DNA from: Bacteroidia bacterium
GTDB taxonomy: Bacteria > Bacteroidota > Bacteroidia > Bacteroidales > Prolixibacteraceae
Assembly (NCBI GenBank): GCA_026391315.1
Contig: JAPLDT010000009.1
Span: 124,001-188,000, forward strand
Length of the DNA stretch: 64,000 nucleotides
Direction: 5' to 3'
The notes under the pieces were generated by a model. The model was not told where the DNA came from. It was given only the letters and a program-made list of their open reading frames with translations, and ran no database searches. The position numbers and the translations under genes were made by a program. Shown one piece after another: positions 35,786-44,449 of the stretch (position 1 is its first letter; each line of letters begins with the position of its first letter).

Positions 35786-36439
35786 ATGAATAGCATAAAT
35801 AAAATATCTTCTATGATTGATATATATTTGACATTATTTAATAAAATAATCCTGGGAGAATATCCGGCCGGCATCAGACTGAAAGAAGAATCCCTTGCAA
35901 CAGAATTTAATATCAGCAGAACCCCTGTTCGCTCTGTCCTCCAGCAGCTTGAACAGGATGGTCTTATACAGATATTTCCAAATAAAGGAGCTATTGTTTT
36001 ACCTTTTTCTGCTGATGAAATTGAAGAGATCTATGAAATCCGAAAGTCCCTCGAATTATTATGTCTGGAAATTTCCGCCCCAATTCTCAGTGTACAAAAA
36101 CTGATCGAATTAAAAAAGAAAATCATTGAAAACGCCAATAATGAAGATATTCAGGTTCATACTGACCTGGATGCGCACTTTCATTCCTATATTATCAATT
36201 CAACAGGGAAAAAACGGCTGATTGACATGCTAAATCAGCTTTTCCGGTTAATTCAAAGTTTTCGGAGCTTAGGATTTATGGATAAGGAAACTAAAGAATC
36301 AACAATCAATGAACACCTAGAAATATTAGATGCACTGTGCCGCCGCGATATAGCTCTTGCAAAAGAACTGATGAGAAAGCACATTGATAATTCAAAGATA
36401 ATTGCGCTTTCTCAGCTGTTGAAAGCCAGAAACACATAA
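35786..36439 (+). CDS. GntR family (FCD type) transcriptional regulator
   Basis: From the ATG at 35786 (MNSINKISSMIDIYL) the protein has 217 residues; a longer frame adds 42 residues without domain resemblance. Residues about 10-75 form the winged helix (LKEESLATEFNISRTPVRSVLQQLEQDGLI), and the rest is an FCD ligand domain with metal-site residues D and H in DLDAHFHSYII and H in NEHLEILDA. FCD regulators usually sense sugar acids or other carboxylates and repress catabolic operons. Divergence from the operon at 35582 and the palindromes between suggest it controls that operon and itself, with a sugar acid as inducer. Confidence 0.88.
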   Translation: MNSINKISSMIDIYLTLFNKIILGEYPAGIRLKEESLATEFNISRTPVRSVLQQLEQDGLIQIFPNKGAIVLPFSADEIEEIYEIRKSLELLCLEISAPILSVQKLIELKKKIIENANNEDIQVHTDLDAHFHSYIINSTGKKRLIDMLNQLFRLIQSFRSLGFMDKETKESTINEHLEILDALCRRDIALAKELMRKHIDNSKIIALSQLLKARNT

Positions 36440-36466
36440 CCTGCCTGGTTGTGAAGTCAAATTACT

Positions 36467-38560
36467 TTATTCACTGAGCATAAGCCTCATCTGCCAGGAA
36501 TCAACAAATGGTATTACAAATCTTTGATAAGGACCATCTGTCCTTGAAGATTGGATAATGGTTTCCTTACATTCCATATCGTAAACTTTAATGGTTTTAT
36601 TATCTGTTTTTAGCATCAGGACGATGTCTTTGGCCGGATCAAAAGATGAATTGGTAAAAGCCAAAGCGATCTTGCCGTTTTCCGGTTCTCGTATCCACAG
36701 GTTGATCTTATGAAAGGATGCAATATAGCCCGACAGCTTATCTTTAGAGAGCCAGCGGAAAATGGCTTTCATTTGCGAACTTTTGGAGAGATTTTCCATA
36801 AATATCCATGGATAATAGCCTGCCACGCAAATACGCCCGCCCAATTTATTTTCAAATACCCCCATCGTGCAGTCCGAAACTTCTTTTCCCGTGTAGTCAA
36901 TCAGAGTGGTAAGGGTCTGTGCTTTATCGTCGCTTTTGCGGAGTGTGTATGCCTGCGATTTCCAGAACGATTGCCGGTTGTCACGTTCCCTGCCGGCAAA
37001 TTCCCCATTAAGTGGATGGTTGGAAAATTTTTCAATCCGGTCTTTATTCTCAGAACCTACGATCTCAAATCCGGTCAGTTCGCCAAAACCCATGTCGTTC
37101 AGCTGCTGCAAGGTTTCGGCATCCATATAAACGCCGCCTGAAAGCAGTTTCTTGATTTCATCTTTCGAAAGGGCAAAAATATTGTCTTTCCCAAGGATCG
37201 TTACCTGCGCATTTTTGCCTGAATAACAGGCAGGCAGGCCAATGTTGTAAATATCGTGATTGACCAGCGGGTTTCCTGAACTTAACCAGTTACCATCTGC
37301 TAATTTCCCGGTAATAAAACTGTTTTTATTCCAAAAAGTGTGAATTCCAGTAAGTGCAGAACGCCCCAGCGATTTGGCCATTAGGTCGAAGAATGGACGT
37401 GCTTCCTGTAACCGGGCTACCAGCGGTTCGTATTCATCCAGTGGCTCATCATAAAAGGAAAGCACATTAAAAGCGGCTCCGGTACAGCCTGCCGCGATAT
37501 GAGAGCAGGCTTCAAGCGCCACCATATTGGCCGCTTTTTTTAATCGTTGATAAGGGAAACATTCAATCTCTGACTGGACGGAAACCACCTCTTGCGGTAA
37601 CACGGAAACCTGTCTGCCTATATCGTGCGATTTTCCAACCAATTCATTGTTATTGTTATCGTAATAATAACCACCTCCGGGTCGCCACATTACCGGGGCA
37701 TGATTTGGTCCTGCCAGAATTTTGGACCAGTTGTCAAAATCATAACCTTCATAAAAGCGGTCACCCGTCATAAAACCGATTGGCATAACCGGACTTATAT
37801 CATGTACCGTCTTTTCAATCAGGACGAACAACCGGGAGATGGTAATCCGGTTATGTTGCAGCCATGCTTCCCGAATTTTCAGCTTTTTTTCGACCGTGCC
37901 TTCATTCATCGCCTTTTTTAAACTTTCGCGCGTATATTTGGCACCGGTTTCCTTTTCAAAAATTGTCAGACAATTGTCGCAAAAACAGCCAAGCCCGATG
38001 GGCATGTGCCCTAACCGGACATCGTCATCGACCCAGATATAATCAGGATTTGCCTGAGTGGTCAGTTGGTAGATGTTCCTGATATATTCCCGCATATTTT
38101 CATCATTGGGGCAAAAGGAGCCGTTACAAACTTCCCCGTCGATGTTGGTCATGAACGTATAATTCCCTTTCAAAGAGTTGTCAAGGTTTTCATTGTGATG
38201 ACCGATGGTGGTCAGGATATTGATCCCGGTCTTGTATCCCCGTTTCCGGGCCTGTTCCATCCGAACCTTTAAGATTCCGGCCCGTTGCCTGAAAACATCA
38301 AGTGGAATCGGGGCATGTGTCACCGAGTGAAAAAAAGTAATCTCATCGGTAGCGCCTTTGTGCTTGTCAAACAAATCGAAAAGTTCGTTGCAACGTTTCT
38401 CTGAAGTCCATTGCGAAACCCCGATCCTGAAAGAAATAAAGGCCTTTTCAATTTTTGTATCCGGCGAACTGACCGACATTGATGAACCACCCGGTTTATT
38501 CGCCACCTGATTGCAACTAATCAGGATAAATACTGAAATAATGACGATTAATTTGTTCAT
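36467..38560 (-). CDS. Lipoprotein with TIM-barrel, unclassified glycosidase-like
   Basis: The 697-residue protein begins with a lipoprotein signal (lipobox ending ISCNQ, C16). A TIM-barrel-like region follows (FRIGVSQWTSEKRCNELFD, WVDDDVRLGHMP, C-rich CFCDNCL), then a region with GYYPW and a beta-sandwich end, an order seen in GH42-like proteins (barrel, trimerisation domain, C-terminal sheet). I cannot place it in a named GH family. No catalytic glutamate pair can be stated with confidence. It is the last gene of the PUL strand block and converges on the GntR gene (27-base gap). The lipoprotein leader is nearly the same as that of the GH95 protein. Confidence 0.6.
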   Translation of the reverse strand: MNKLIVIISVFILISCNQVANKPGGSSMSVSSPDTKIEKAFISFRIGVSQWTSEKRCNELFDLFDKHKGATDEITFFHSVTHAPIPLDVFRQRAGILKVRMEQARKRGYKTGINILTTIGHHNENLDNSLKGNYTFMTNIDGEVCNGSFCPNDENMREYIRNIYQLTTQANPDYIWVDDDVRLGHMPIGLGCFCDNCLTIFEKETGAKYTRESLKKAMNEGTVEKKLKIREAWLQHNRITISRLFVLIEKTVHDISPVMPIGFMTGDRFYEGYDFDNWSKILAGPNHAPVMWRPGGGYYYDNNNNELVGKSHDIGRQVSVLPQEVVSVQSEIECFPYQRLKKAANMVALEACSHIAAGCTGAAFNVLSFYDEPLDEYEPLVARLQEARPFFDLMAKSLGRSALTGIHTFWNKNSFITGKLADGNWLSSGNPLVNHDIYNIGLPACYSGKNAQVTILGKDNIFALSKDEIKKLLSGGVYMDAETLQQLNDMGFGELTGFEIVGSENKDRIEKFSNHPLNGEFAGRERDNRQSFWKSQAYTLRKSDDKAQTLTTLIDYTGKEVSDCTMGVFENKLGGRICVAGYYPWIFMENLSKSSQMKAIFRWLSKDKLSGYIASFHKINLWIREPENGKIALAFTNSSFDPAKDIVLMLKTDNKTIKVYDMECKETIIQSSRTDGPYQRFVIPFVDSWQMRLMLSE

Positions 38561-38783
38561 GTTTATCTGTTTATTAATTTATTTTGATGAATATCGGAAA
38601 TTACAAACAAATGATTATATTAAATCCAAGCATTCAAAGCAAGTGTGGACACTGCACGTATCCCTTACTTGTAGGCATTGATCCCATCTTCCAAGTCTCT
38701 CTTTCCTTCAAAACATTTTACTCCTATAACACAATTTTACTTTTAAAAACATTTGACCCGTTTACAAAACAAGTAAAGGTGCT

Positions 38784-39842
38784 TCAAAAATTATTGAACA
38801 CATCGTGACCGGGACGCAGCGACCCGTCCATGGCAATGAAGTGCATCGAGCTGGCCGAACTTAGTACGCCAAACTGTGCACGATGTAAGTCGCCCACCAA
38901 ACTCTCGTGGAGCGCGTGCGGCATGAAACCTATGCCAGCCCGAGCAAGATTCCCGCAGTCGGAGACTACGATCTGTGCACGTTCTGCATCGTCCAATGAA
39001 CCCCAACAGCACTCGGTGGCCAGCACGCCTTTGTTCTGCTGACTGGCAAAATCAACGGTTTCGCGTAACACCTCCGGCTTCGCGAAGTAGGGATGGATAA
39101 GATACAGATCACTGATTGTCTTTACAGCACGGAGCTGTTCGAGGCCCCCTTGTATGCTTACACTTACTGGCTGCGAAGCTCCCAAATCCTTGCACATTTT
39201 GTAACTATGTGTAAGCCACTCCAGTGTGAGCGACCAATTTCCGTTGTTGTGCGGTTCGTTGCACAGATCCCAAGCCAGAATACGATTGTCTTTGGCGTGA
39301 TCGCCCACGACTTTTTCCAGATAGGGCTGGAACACATAGTTGGCGGCCTCTCCCCTCTTGCCGTAGCTGACGAACCAGTAATTCAACATCTCTTCAGCAA
39401 TACCGCCGAACCCTGGAACGCTGTGCCAATTATTGAACAGCGTGGGCACCACTTTGAGTCCATGGTTGTTAGCAATATCCACTGCCGTCTCGAAATGTTC
39501 GGTAAAACCTAACGGATCCACAGCAAAGGCGTCGAATGACAGCCAGTAGCGAACTGTGTTGATCTTCGGAAAGTATTTCTTCCCCAGCCCGAGTTCCGTA
39601 TCGAACTTCTCTGGCCGGAACTGACGCCAAATGCTGTAACCGGTTGCCTCATAGCTCGGTTGGTAATTGAAACCGCGAATATCGTGGTACGGATTCACCC
39701 AAGCCTGCATCGCCTTCGTCGCCGGTTCCGCTGCAAATGCGTTGACTCCAATATTGGCGATCACCGTTCCTGCGATCGTTCCCGCACTGATTTTCAGCAC
39801 CTCGCGGCGGGTAATGTTTCCTGATACTTGCTTATTATTCAT
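38784..39842 (-). CDS. GH5-like endo-glycosidase with Tat signal, GC-rich
   Basis: The 352-residue protein has a twin-arginine signal (TRREVLKISAGTIAGTVIA) and a TIM barrel of the GH5/clan A type: GFNYQPSY at the start of the barrel, acid/base E196 in AWDLCNEPHN, and nucleophile E277 in VLATECCWG. Substrate could be a beta-mannan, glucan or xylan-like backbone. Base composition is unlike its neighbours: one 60-base line (38881-38940) has 36 G+C, against about 22 in an ordinary PUL line. Sec-type signals are the rule in neighbours. It was probably acquired from a GC-rich donor. Confidence 0.8.
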   Translation of the reverse strand: MNNKQVSGNITRREVLKISAGTIAGTVIANIGVNAFAAEPATKAMQAWVNPYHDIRGFNYQPSYEATGYSIWRQFRPEKFDTELGLGKKYFPKINTVRYWLSFDAFAVDPLGFTEHFETAVDIANNHGLKVVPTLFNNWHSVPGFGGIAEEMLNYWFVSYGKRGEAANYVFQPYLEKVVGDHAKDNRILAWDLCNEPHNNGNWSLTLEWLTHSYKMCKDLGASQPVSVSIQGGLEQLRAVKTISDLYLIHPYFAKPEVLRETVDFASQQNKGVLATECCWGSLDDAERAQIVVSDCGNLARAGIGFMPHALHESLVGDLHRAQFGVLSSASSMHFIAMDGSLRPGHDVFNNF

Positions 39843-40018
39843 TAAGTGTCTTTATAATAAAAATGATGTTCATACATTTTCAATTCTAATCGATTCCCAC
39901 TCCTGGTTAGGTTTTTAGGGATTGAGCTAAACCAATCGATCAAACTTCGATGCGCCTTTCGTTTTAAACATATTTTTCTTTTAGCGCATCATTACCGATA
40001 TGTTATTTGCCAATTCTC

Positions 40019-42613
40019 TTAAAAAGTCAATTGGTATTCCTGACCCTTCCCGGTGTCAAAGCTGATGATCCCTTTGTCTTTATTACTGGTATATTTCACC
40101 TCTTTCCCGCTACAGGTTATTTTTATTTTATCGAACCCTTTGTCTTTAAAATGGCAAGTCTTACCAGCAAAAGAAATAATATTCGCAGAATATACTTTCC
40201 CTTTATTCCATTCCAAACCAACTTCAAACCCGCCCCTGGCTTTTAAACCAGTAACCTTCCCTTTGGATAAATTAGCCGGAAGAGCCGGCAGAAACCTTAA
40301 CAAGCCCTGCCTGTCCTGAAAAATCATTTCGGTGATGGCTGATCCTAAGGCGAGACTTGCCTCGACCTGGACTAACTTTACTCCCTTAAACCATGCTAAG
40401 CCACCTCTCGCACCACTCCAATCATTACAGGTAATAAGCAGATTATCAATAGTATGAACAGGTAACAACCTTACTAATTCGTCATAAGCTTCTTCTGCTT
40501 TGTAAAGTCTTGCAAGCAGTTGTGCATCCCAGACAAAAGTCAGGGACTGAGTCATTTTCCTTCCTGTTTCGTGTCTTTTGAGAATGGCTTTGTAAGCAGC
40601 ATCTGCATATTCTTTTGTGTTTTCAAAGGATATCCTGTCTCCCGGACACAAACCAACCAATAATGACCGGTGGCGATGTCCCGGGTCGGCCATCGTATGA
40701 TCTTCCAACCATTCACTCATGCTACCGTCCGCATTAATCCTGGGCAATGGAACGCGATCAACAATGGATTGCCATTTTTTAATCTTTGAAGGATCGGTCT
40801 TTAATAAATTCCCTGCCTCAATTAAATGCCCGAATACATCATGAATTAATTCCAGGTCCATCGAGGAAGCCGAAGATGAAAAACCTTGTCTCTTCCTCCC
40901 GGCAATGGGCATTTCAGGAGAAGCGCTTAAAGAAGGGACTAAGCGTCCATTACGGTCTTCTACCAGAAAGTCTTCATAGAAGTTCCCGATTTCAACTAAA
41001 AATGGGAACAAATGATTTTGTAAATAGGAGCGATCATTACTATACTCCCAATGTTGCCACAAGATCTGGGCAACCCAGGCCGCACCTCCTGTCCAGGGAA
41101 AACAAATATTATCGAAATTTCCGATATTTTTATTATCTAATACACCACCATAAGCAACCCCTTTAGCTCCATACAGATCTTTTGCGGCTTTCCGCCCCCC
41201 CTCTTTTAAGGTTTCTACCCAATCCATTAAAGGTATCATCAGATCTCCAAGATTCAGCATATCCAGGGGCCAATAACACATTTCAACATTTAAATCAATA
41301 TGGTAATCACAATCCCATGCAGGACGCCGGTCCTGGTTCCAGATACCCTGGAGGTTAATTGGAGCTTTCGCAGGTTGACCCTCTGGCTGTGGACGACCAC
41401 TTGATATCGCAAGGTACCGCGACATATTAAACATCTTTTCCAGTAAAGCCGGAGATGCGGTATTTTCATCAACAGATTTCTTCAACAATGAATCAGTAGA
41501 AATAATTGGTTTGTCAGGTCCCAGACTTAATGAAACCCTATTGTATATCTTTTGAAAATCCTGAATGTGAGCCTCTTTGAGCGTATCGTAACTTTCCGTT
41601 ACCCTGTCAAGTTTTTCGATTGTTTTCTTTACAAGATCGGCGCCCTTTTCAAATTCATCATCTACGGTGATGGCCAATAATATAAGCACCTCGTCAGCAG
41701 TATCAAAAAAGGTGGAAGCGCCATCTTCTTTCCTAAACATTTCATTCTTACTAAACACATACTTTAAACCAAAATCTTTTTTGGGCATATCTGCTTTGTT
41801 TTGAATAAGCTCCTTCCTGCCAATGGTAAGACGCCCTCCCCGTTGAATCACTTTCACGGCAATAGCAAATTCCCTTCCCTCTTCAAATTTCCCTTTTAAA
41901 ATAACCTTATCCTGAGTGGCGTAACCGGTTACTTCGCATTCCGGATCCAGTAAACGGGAAAGTGAAACTTCTCCCGTTAACATACCGGCACGGTCTGCAG
42001 TCAAATGTGTTGCCATCACCCCTTGCTTCCACGAAGAAAAAATCTCGCGCGTAAACATGACATTGTCCACCCGATATTTTACTTCGACTAGACCCTTATC
42101 CATATACAACACACGTTTATAATCTGTTATGGGCTTATTGGCATGCTGGAAACTGATATACAGATCACCGGCCGGCACATAAGGATTAATATAGATTGCG
42201 TTACCGGAAGCTGGAATTTTTTGTTCCATAAGATCTTCCGCTTTATCCCATTCTCCTTTTAGGTTTAATTCCCTGATCTTTTTGATGTCAGAAGCGGTTT
42301 TATGTTCCTGGTAGCTCCAGAATTGCCTCCATAATAAATCGTGATTAACGGAGATCCGCTCATGTTGCACTGCCCCTAAAACCATTCCTCCAAGACGGCC
42401 ATTACCTACGGGATAGCCCTCTGCCCATTCAGATGCCGGCTTTCCAGACCAGATTATATTTCCGGAATTCAACGCTAAAGAATCTTCCCCTTTGATTCTA
42501 CTTATTAGAGAAGAATTTAAATTTCCTGACTTTGTTGAACCGCCCGCTTTACCTTTCACCTGATTGCAACTAAACAGGAGGAATATGGAAATAACAACGA
42601 TTATTTTGTTCAT
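40019..42613 (-). CDS. GH95 fucosidase/galactosidase-type lipoprotein, divergent
   Basis: The 864-residue lipoprotein (lipobox ending FSCNQ) has the GH95 order: N-terminal beta-sandwich beginning IIWSGKPASEWAEGYPVGNGRLGGMVLG, an (alpha/alpha)6 barrel with PINLQGIWNQDRRPAWDCDYHID, the SPE segment in SLSASPEMPIA, and a C-terminal sheet. In the active-site helix usual members read NxN..QMNYW; here it reads DLNVEMCYW, so one key asparagine is aspartate. GH95 contains 1,2-alpha-L-fucosidases and alpha-L-galactosidases; the change leaves specificity open. It would act on the cell surface or in the periplasm, upstream of the GH5-like gene. Confidence 0.88.
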   Translation of the reverse strand: MNKIIVVISIFLLFSCNQVKGKAGGSTKSGNLNSSLISRIKGEDSLALNSGNIIWSGKPASEWAEGYPVGNGRLGGMVLGAVQHERISVNHDLLWRQFWSYQEHKTASDIKKIRELNLKGEWDKAEDLMEQKIPASGNAIYINPYVPAGDLYISFQHANKPITDYKRVLYMDKGLVEVKYRVDNVMFTREIFSSWKQGVMATHLTADRAGMLTGEVSLSRLLDPECEVTGYATQDKVILKGKFEEGREFAIAVKVIQRGGRLTIGRKELIQNKADMPKKDFGLKYVFSKNEMFRKEDGASTFFDTADEVLILLAITVDDEFEKGADLVKKTIEKLDRVTESYDTLKEAHIQDFQKIYNRVSLSLGPDKPIISTDSLLKKSVDENTASPALLEKMFNMSRYLAISSGRPQPEGQPAKAPINLQGIWNQDRRPAWDCDYHIDLNVEMCYWPLDMLNLGDLMIPLMDWVETLKEGGRKAAKDLYGAKGVAYGGVLDNKNIGNFDNICFPWTGGAAWVAQILWQHWEYSNDRSYLQNHLFPFLVEIGNFYEDFLVEDRNGRLVPSLSASPEMPIAGRKRQGFSSSASSMDLELIHDVFGHLIEAGNLLKTDPSKIKKWQSIVDRVPLPRINADGSMSEWLEDHTMADPGHRHRSLLVGLCPGDRISFENTKEYADAAYKAILKRHETGRKMTQSLTFVWDAQLLARLYKAEEAYDELVRLLPVHTIDNLLITCNDWSGARGGLAWFKGVKLVQVEASLALGSAITEMIFQDRQGLLRFLPALPANLSKGKVTGLKARGGFEVGLEWNKGKVYSANIISFAGKTCHFKDKGFDKIKITCSGKEVKYTSNKDKGIISFDTGKGQEYQLTF

Positions 42614-42635
42614 GGTTATTCACTTTTTAATGCAA

Positions 42636-44408
42636 TTAGTAAGTTAATCTTTTAATCGTAATATTCCCCGATGTTCTATCTGACTTACTTTTTATTTTAA
42701 GTCTTAATATAGTTGGAAACTCATCCAGCGTCTGTTGTGAACGGGTGACCCTGAATGTTGAACTTTCTTTGAGAAATTCCAGTACATTCTTTATCTTTCC
42801 ACCGTACATTTCCATCTTCCAATCTTCAAATTCAAGCCCTGACCCTTTGATATTATCCTTTGCTGAAAATGTAACTTCATATTGGCCTACCATTGTTACA
42901 TATTTTGTTAAATCAAAACTCATTTCTTTCCATTCGGTATTACTAAAAGATTTGTCGTCCCATTTACCGATTTCAATGCCTGGCTCATCGCTTTCTTCTA
43001 TTCCGTTTTTCTTTCCTATCTGGTCATAAAAGGGAGTATAATCTCTCCTTTTTCCCGGTTCCAAGCTTACACCGTTGATGTTGTAAACAGAAAAGTTGGA
43101 TATAATTGGTTTCGCTTTTGTATTTGTAAATGACACTTTTATTTTCTTCAAAGTAACCGGATTAAAATGACAGATACGTTTATGTCCTATAGATGTCGCG
43201 TTATAAACTTCATTCCACTGCCCTTTTTCATTCATCCCTTCAATATTAAAAGCGAGAACCCTTTGTCCCATTGAAAGGTCTTCCTGTAAGATAACATGAT
43301 TTATTTCTGTTGGTTTAGGAAATGTAATCTCTAATGAGTTCCCTTCCCCCTTTGTTTTCTTAACCGGATTATCAAATCGTCTTTTTATTTCCTTACCGAA
43401 TTCTTTATAAGCAGCTACATGCGATTCCGGTATTAATCCTGTTGTATCGGGTGTGGCATTTAACAGAAGCATAACTCCTCTGCCAACAGTTTCGTAATAC
43501 ATTTTCATCAACTGCTCTTTGGTTAATATCAGATTATCTGTATTTACATTCCAGAACCATTTGTGTCCTTTATTTTTAAGTAATGGCACACAGGCTTCTA
43601 CCGGGGCATACGCATCGCCAAAGGGGTCTGATTGTAATACAGTTGAAATGGTGGTTTTAAGGTTTTCACTACTTACAGTGTTCCAATTGGTAAATGGGGC
43701 ACATCCAAATTCGTTACCCACCCACCTTAAATTTGTCAATGGGCCCTGAAAAATTGCTGCATCGGAAGCATATTTTTTTAAAATATCATTAACATCAATG
43801 TAACAACTGCCATCAAACCAAACTTCCTTGATCTCACCGTATCTGCTTAGCACCTCGGTCATTTGCTGGCGATAAATTTTAGTATATGCTTCCTGTTTGG
43901 CAGGATCTTTTGTAACACCTCCGCTACCAAGTAAAGCGCCAAAATGAGGGTCTCCGGGATAAACATATATTCCCAAATCCAATCCGTATTTTTTACACGA
44001 TTCGGACAATTCTTTGAGTACATCCCCCTTTCCGTTTTTCCATGGAGTGTTTTTTACACTATAATCGGTTGTATTAGTTTGCCACCAGCAAAATCCCCCT
44101 ACATGCTTAGCCACAAAAATTATCATTTTGGCGCCCCAGCTTTTCGCAACTTCGCACCATTGGTCAGTATTAAGCTTTGTCGGATTAATGCGACCCAACG
44201 GTGTGGAAAGATCATCCCATTCATTGCCCAAACCACGATGTGTTTGCCAGGTATTTGCAGAAAAGTGTAAAAACATAATCTGTTCATAATTTTGCCACCT
44301 TAATTGAACTTTTGTGGGTAAAGGAATGGTTACGTTCTTCTCAATGTTTTGTGCTTTCACCCCAAAAGATGTGATTAATAATAGACTGAATAACAATGTT
44401 TTTTTCAT
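42636..44408 (-). CDS. GH29 alpha-L-fucosidase with C-terminal carbohydrate-binding-like domain
   Basis: From the ATG at 44408 (MKKTLLFSLLLITSFGVKAQ, a clear signal peptide) the enzyme has about 590 residues. GH29 marks are FLHFSANTW, AKHVGGFCWWQTNTTDYSV, and the nucleophile aspartate D199 in EVWFDGSC. The His-His-Asp segment of many relatives is H-V-G here. The catalytic barrel (to about 340) is followed by a discoidin-like sheet (NSLEITFPKPTEINHVILQEDL) and another sheet domain to the end. It removes alpha-L-fucose from glycans. A 41-base gap separates it from the GC-rich GH36 gene. Confidence 0.9.
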   Translation of the reverse strand: MKKTLLFSLLLITSFGVKAQNIEKNVTIPLPTKVQLRWQNYEQIMFLHFSANTWQTHRGLGNEWDDLSTPLGRINPTKLNTDQWCEVAKSWGAKMIIFVAKHVGGFCWWQTNTTDYSVKNTPWKNGKGDVLKELSESCKKYGLDLGIYVYPGDPHFGALLGSGGVTKDPAKQEAYTKIYRQQMTEVLSRYGEIKEVWFDGSCYIDVNDILKKYASDAAIFQGPLTNLRWVGNEFGCAPFTNWNTVSSENLKTTISTVLQSDPFGDAYAPVEACVPLLKNKGHKWFWNVNTDNLILTKEQLMKMYYETVGRGVMLLLNATPDTTGLIPESHVAAYKEFGKEIKRRFDNPVKKTKGEGNSLEITFPKPTEINHVILQEDLSMGQRVLAFNIEGMNEKGQWNEVYNATSIGHKRICHFNPVTLKKIKVSFTNTKAKPIISNFSVYNINGVSLEPGKRRDYTPFYDQIGKKNGIEESDEPGIEIGKWDDKSFSNTEWKEMSFDLTKYVTMVGQYEVTFSAKDNIKGSGLEFEDWKMEMYGGKIKNVLEFLKESSTFRVTRSQQTLDEFPTILRLKIKSKSDRTSGNITIKRLTY

Positions 44409-44449
44409 AATACTGGAATTTTTCAACGATTTATTTAAATATTTTGTCA

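Noticed and set aside
38561-38783. Possible small gene between the TIM-barrel lipoprotein and GH5-like genes
   Set aside because: The plus-strand frame there has no family character and lies in AT-rich DNA between two minus-strand genes.
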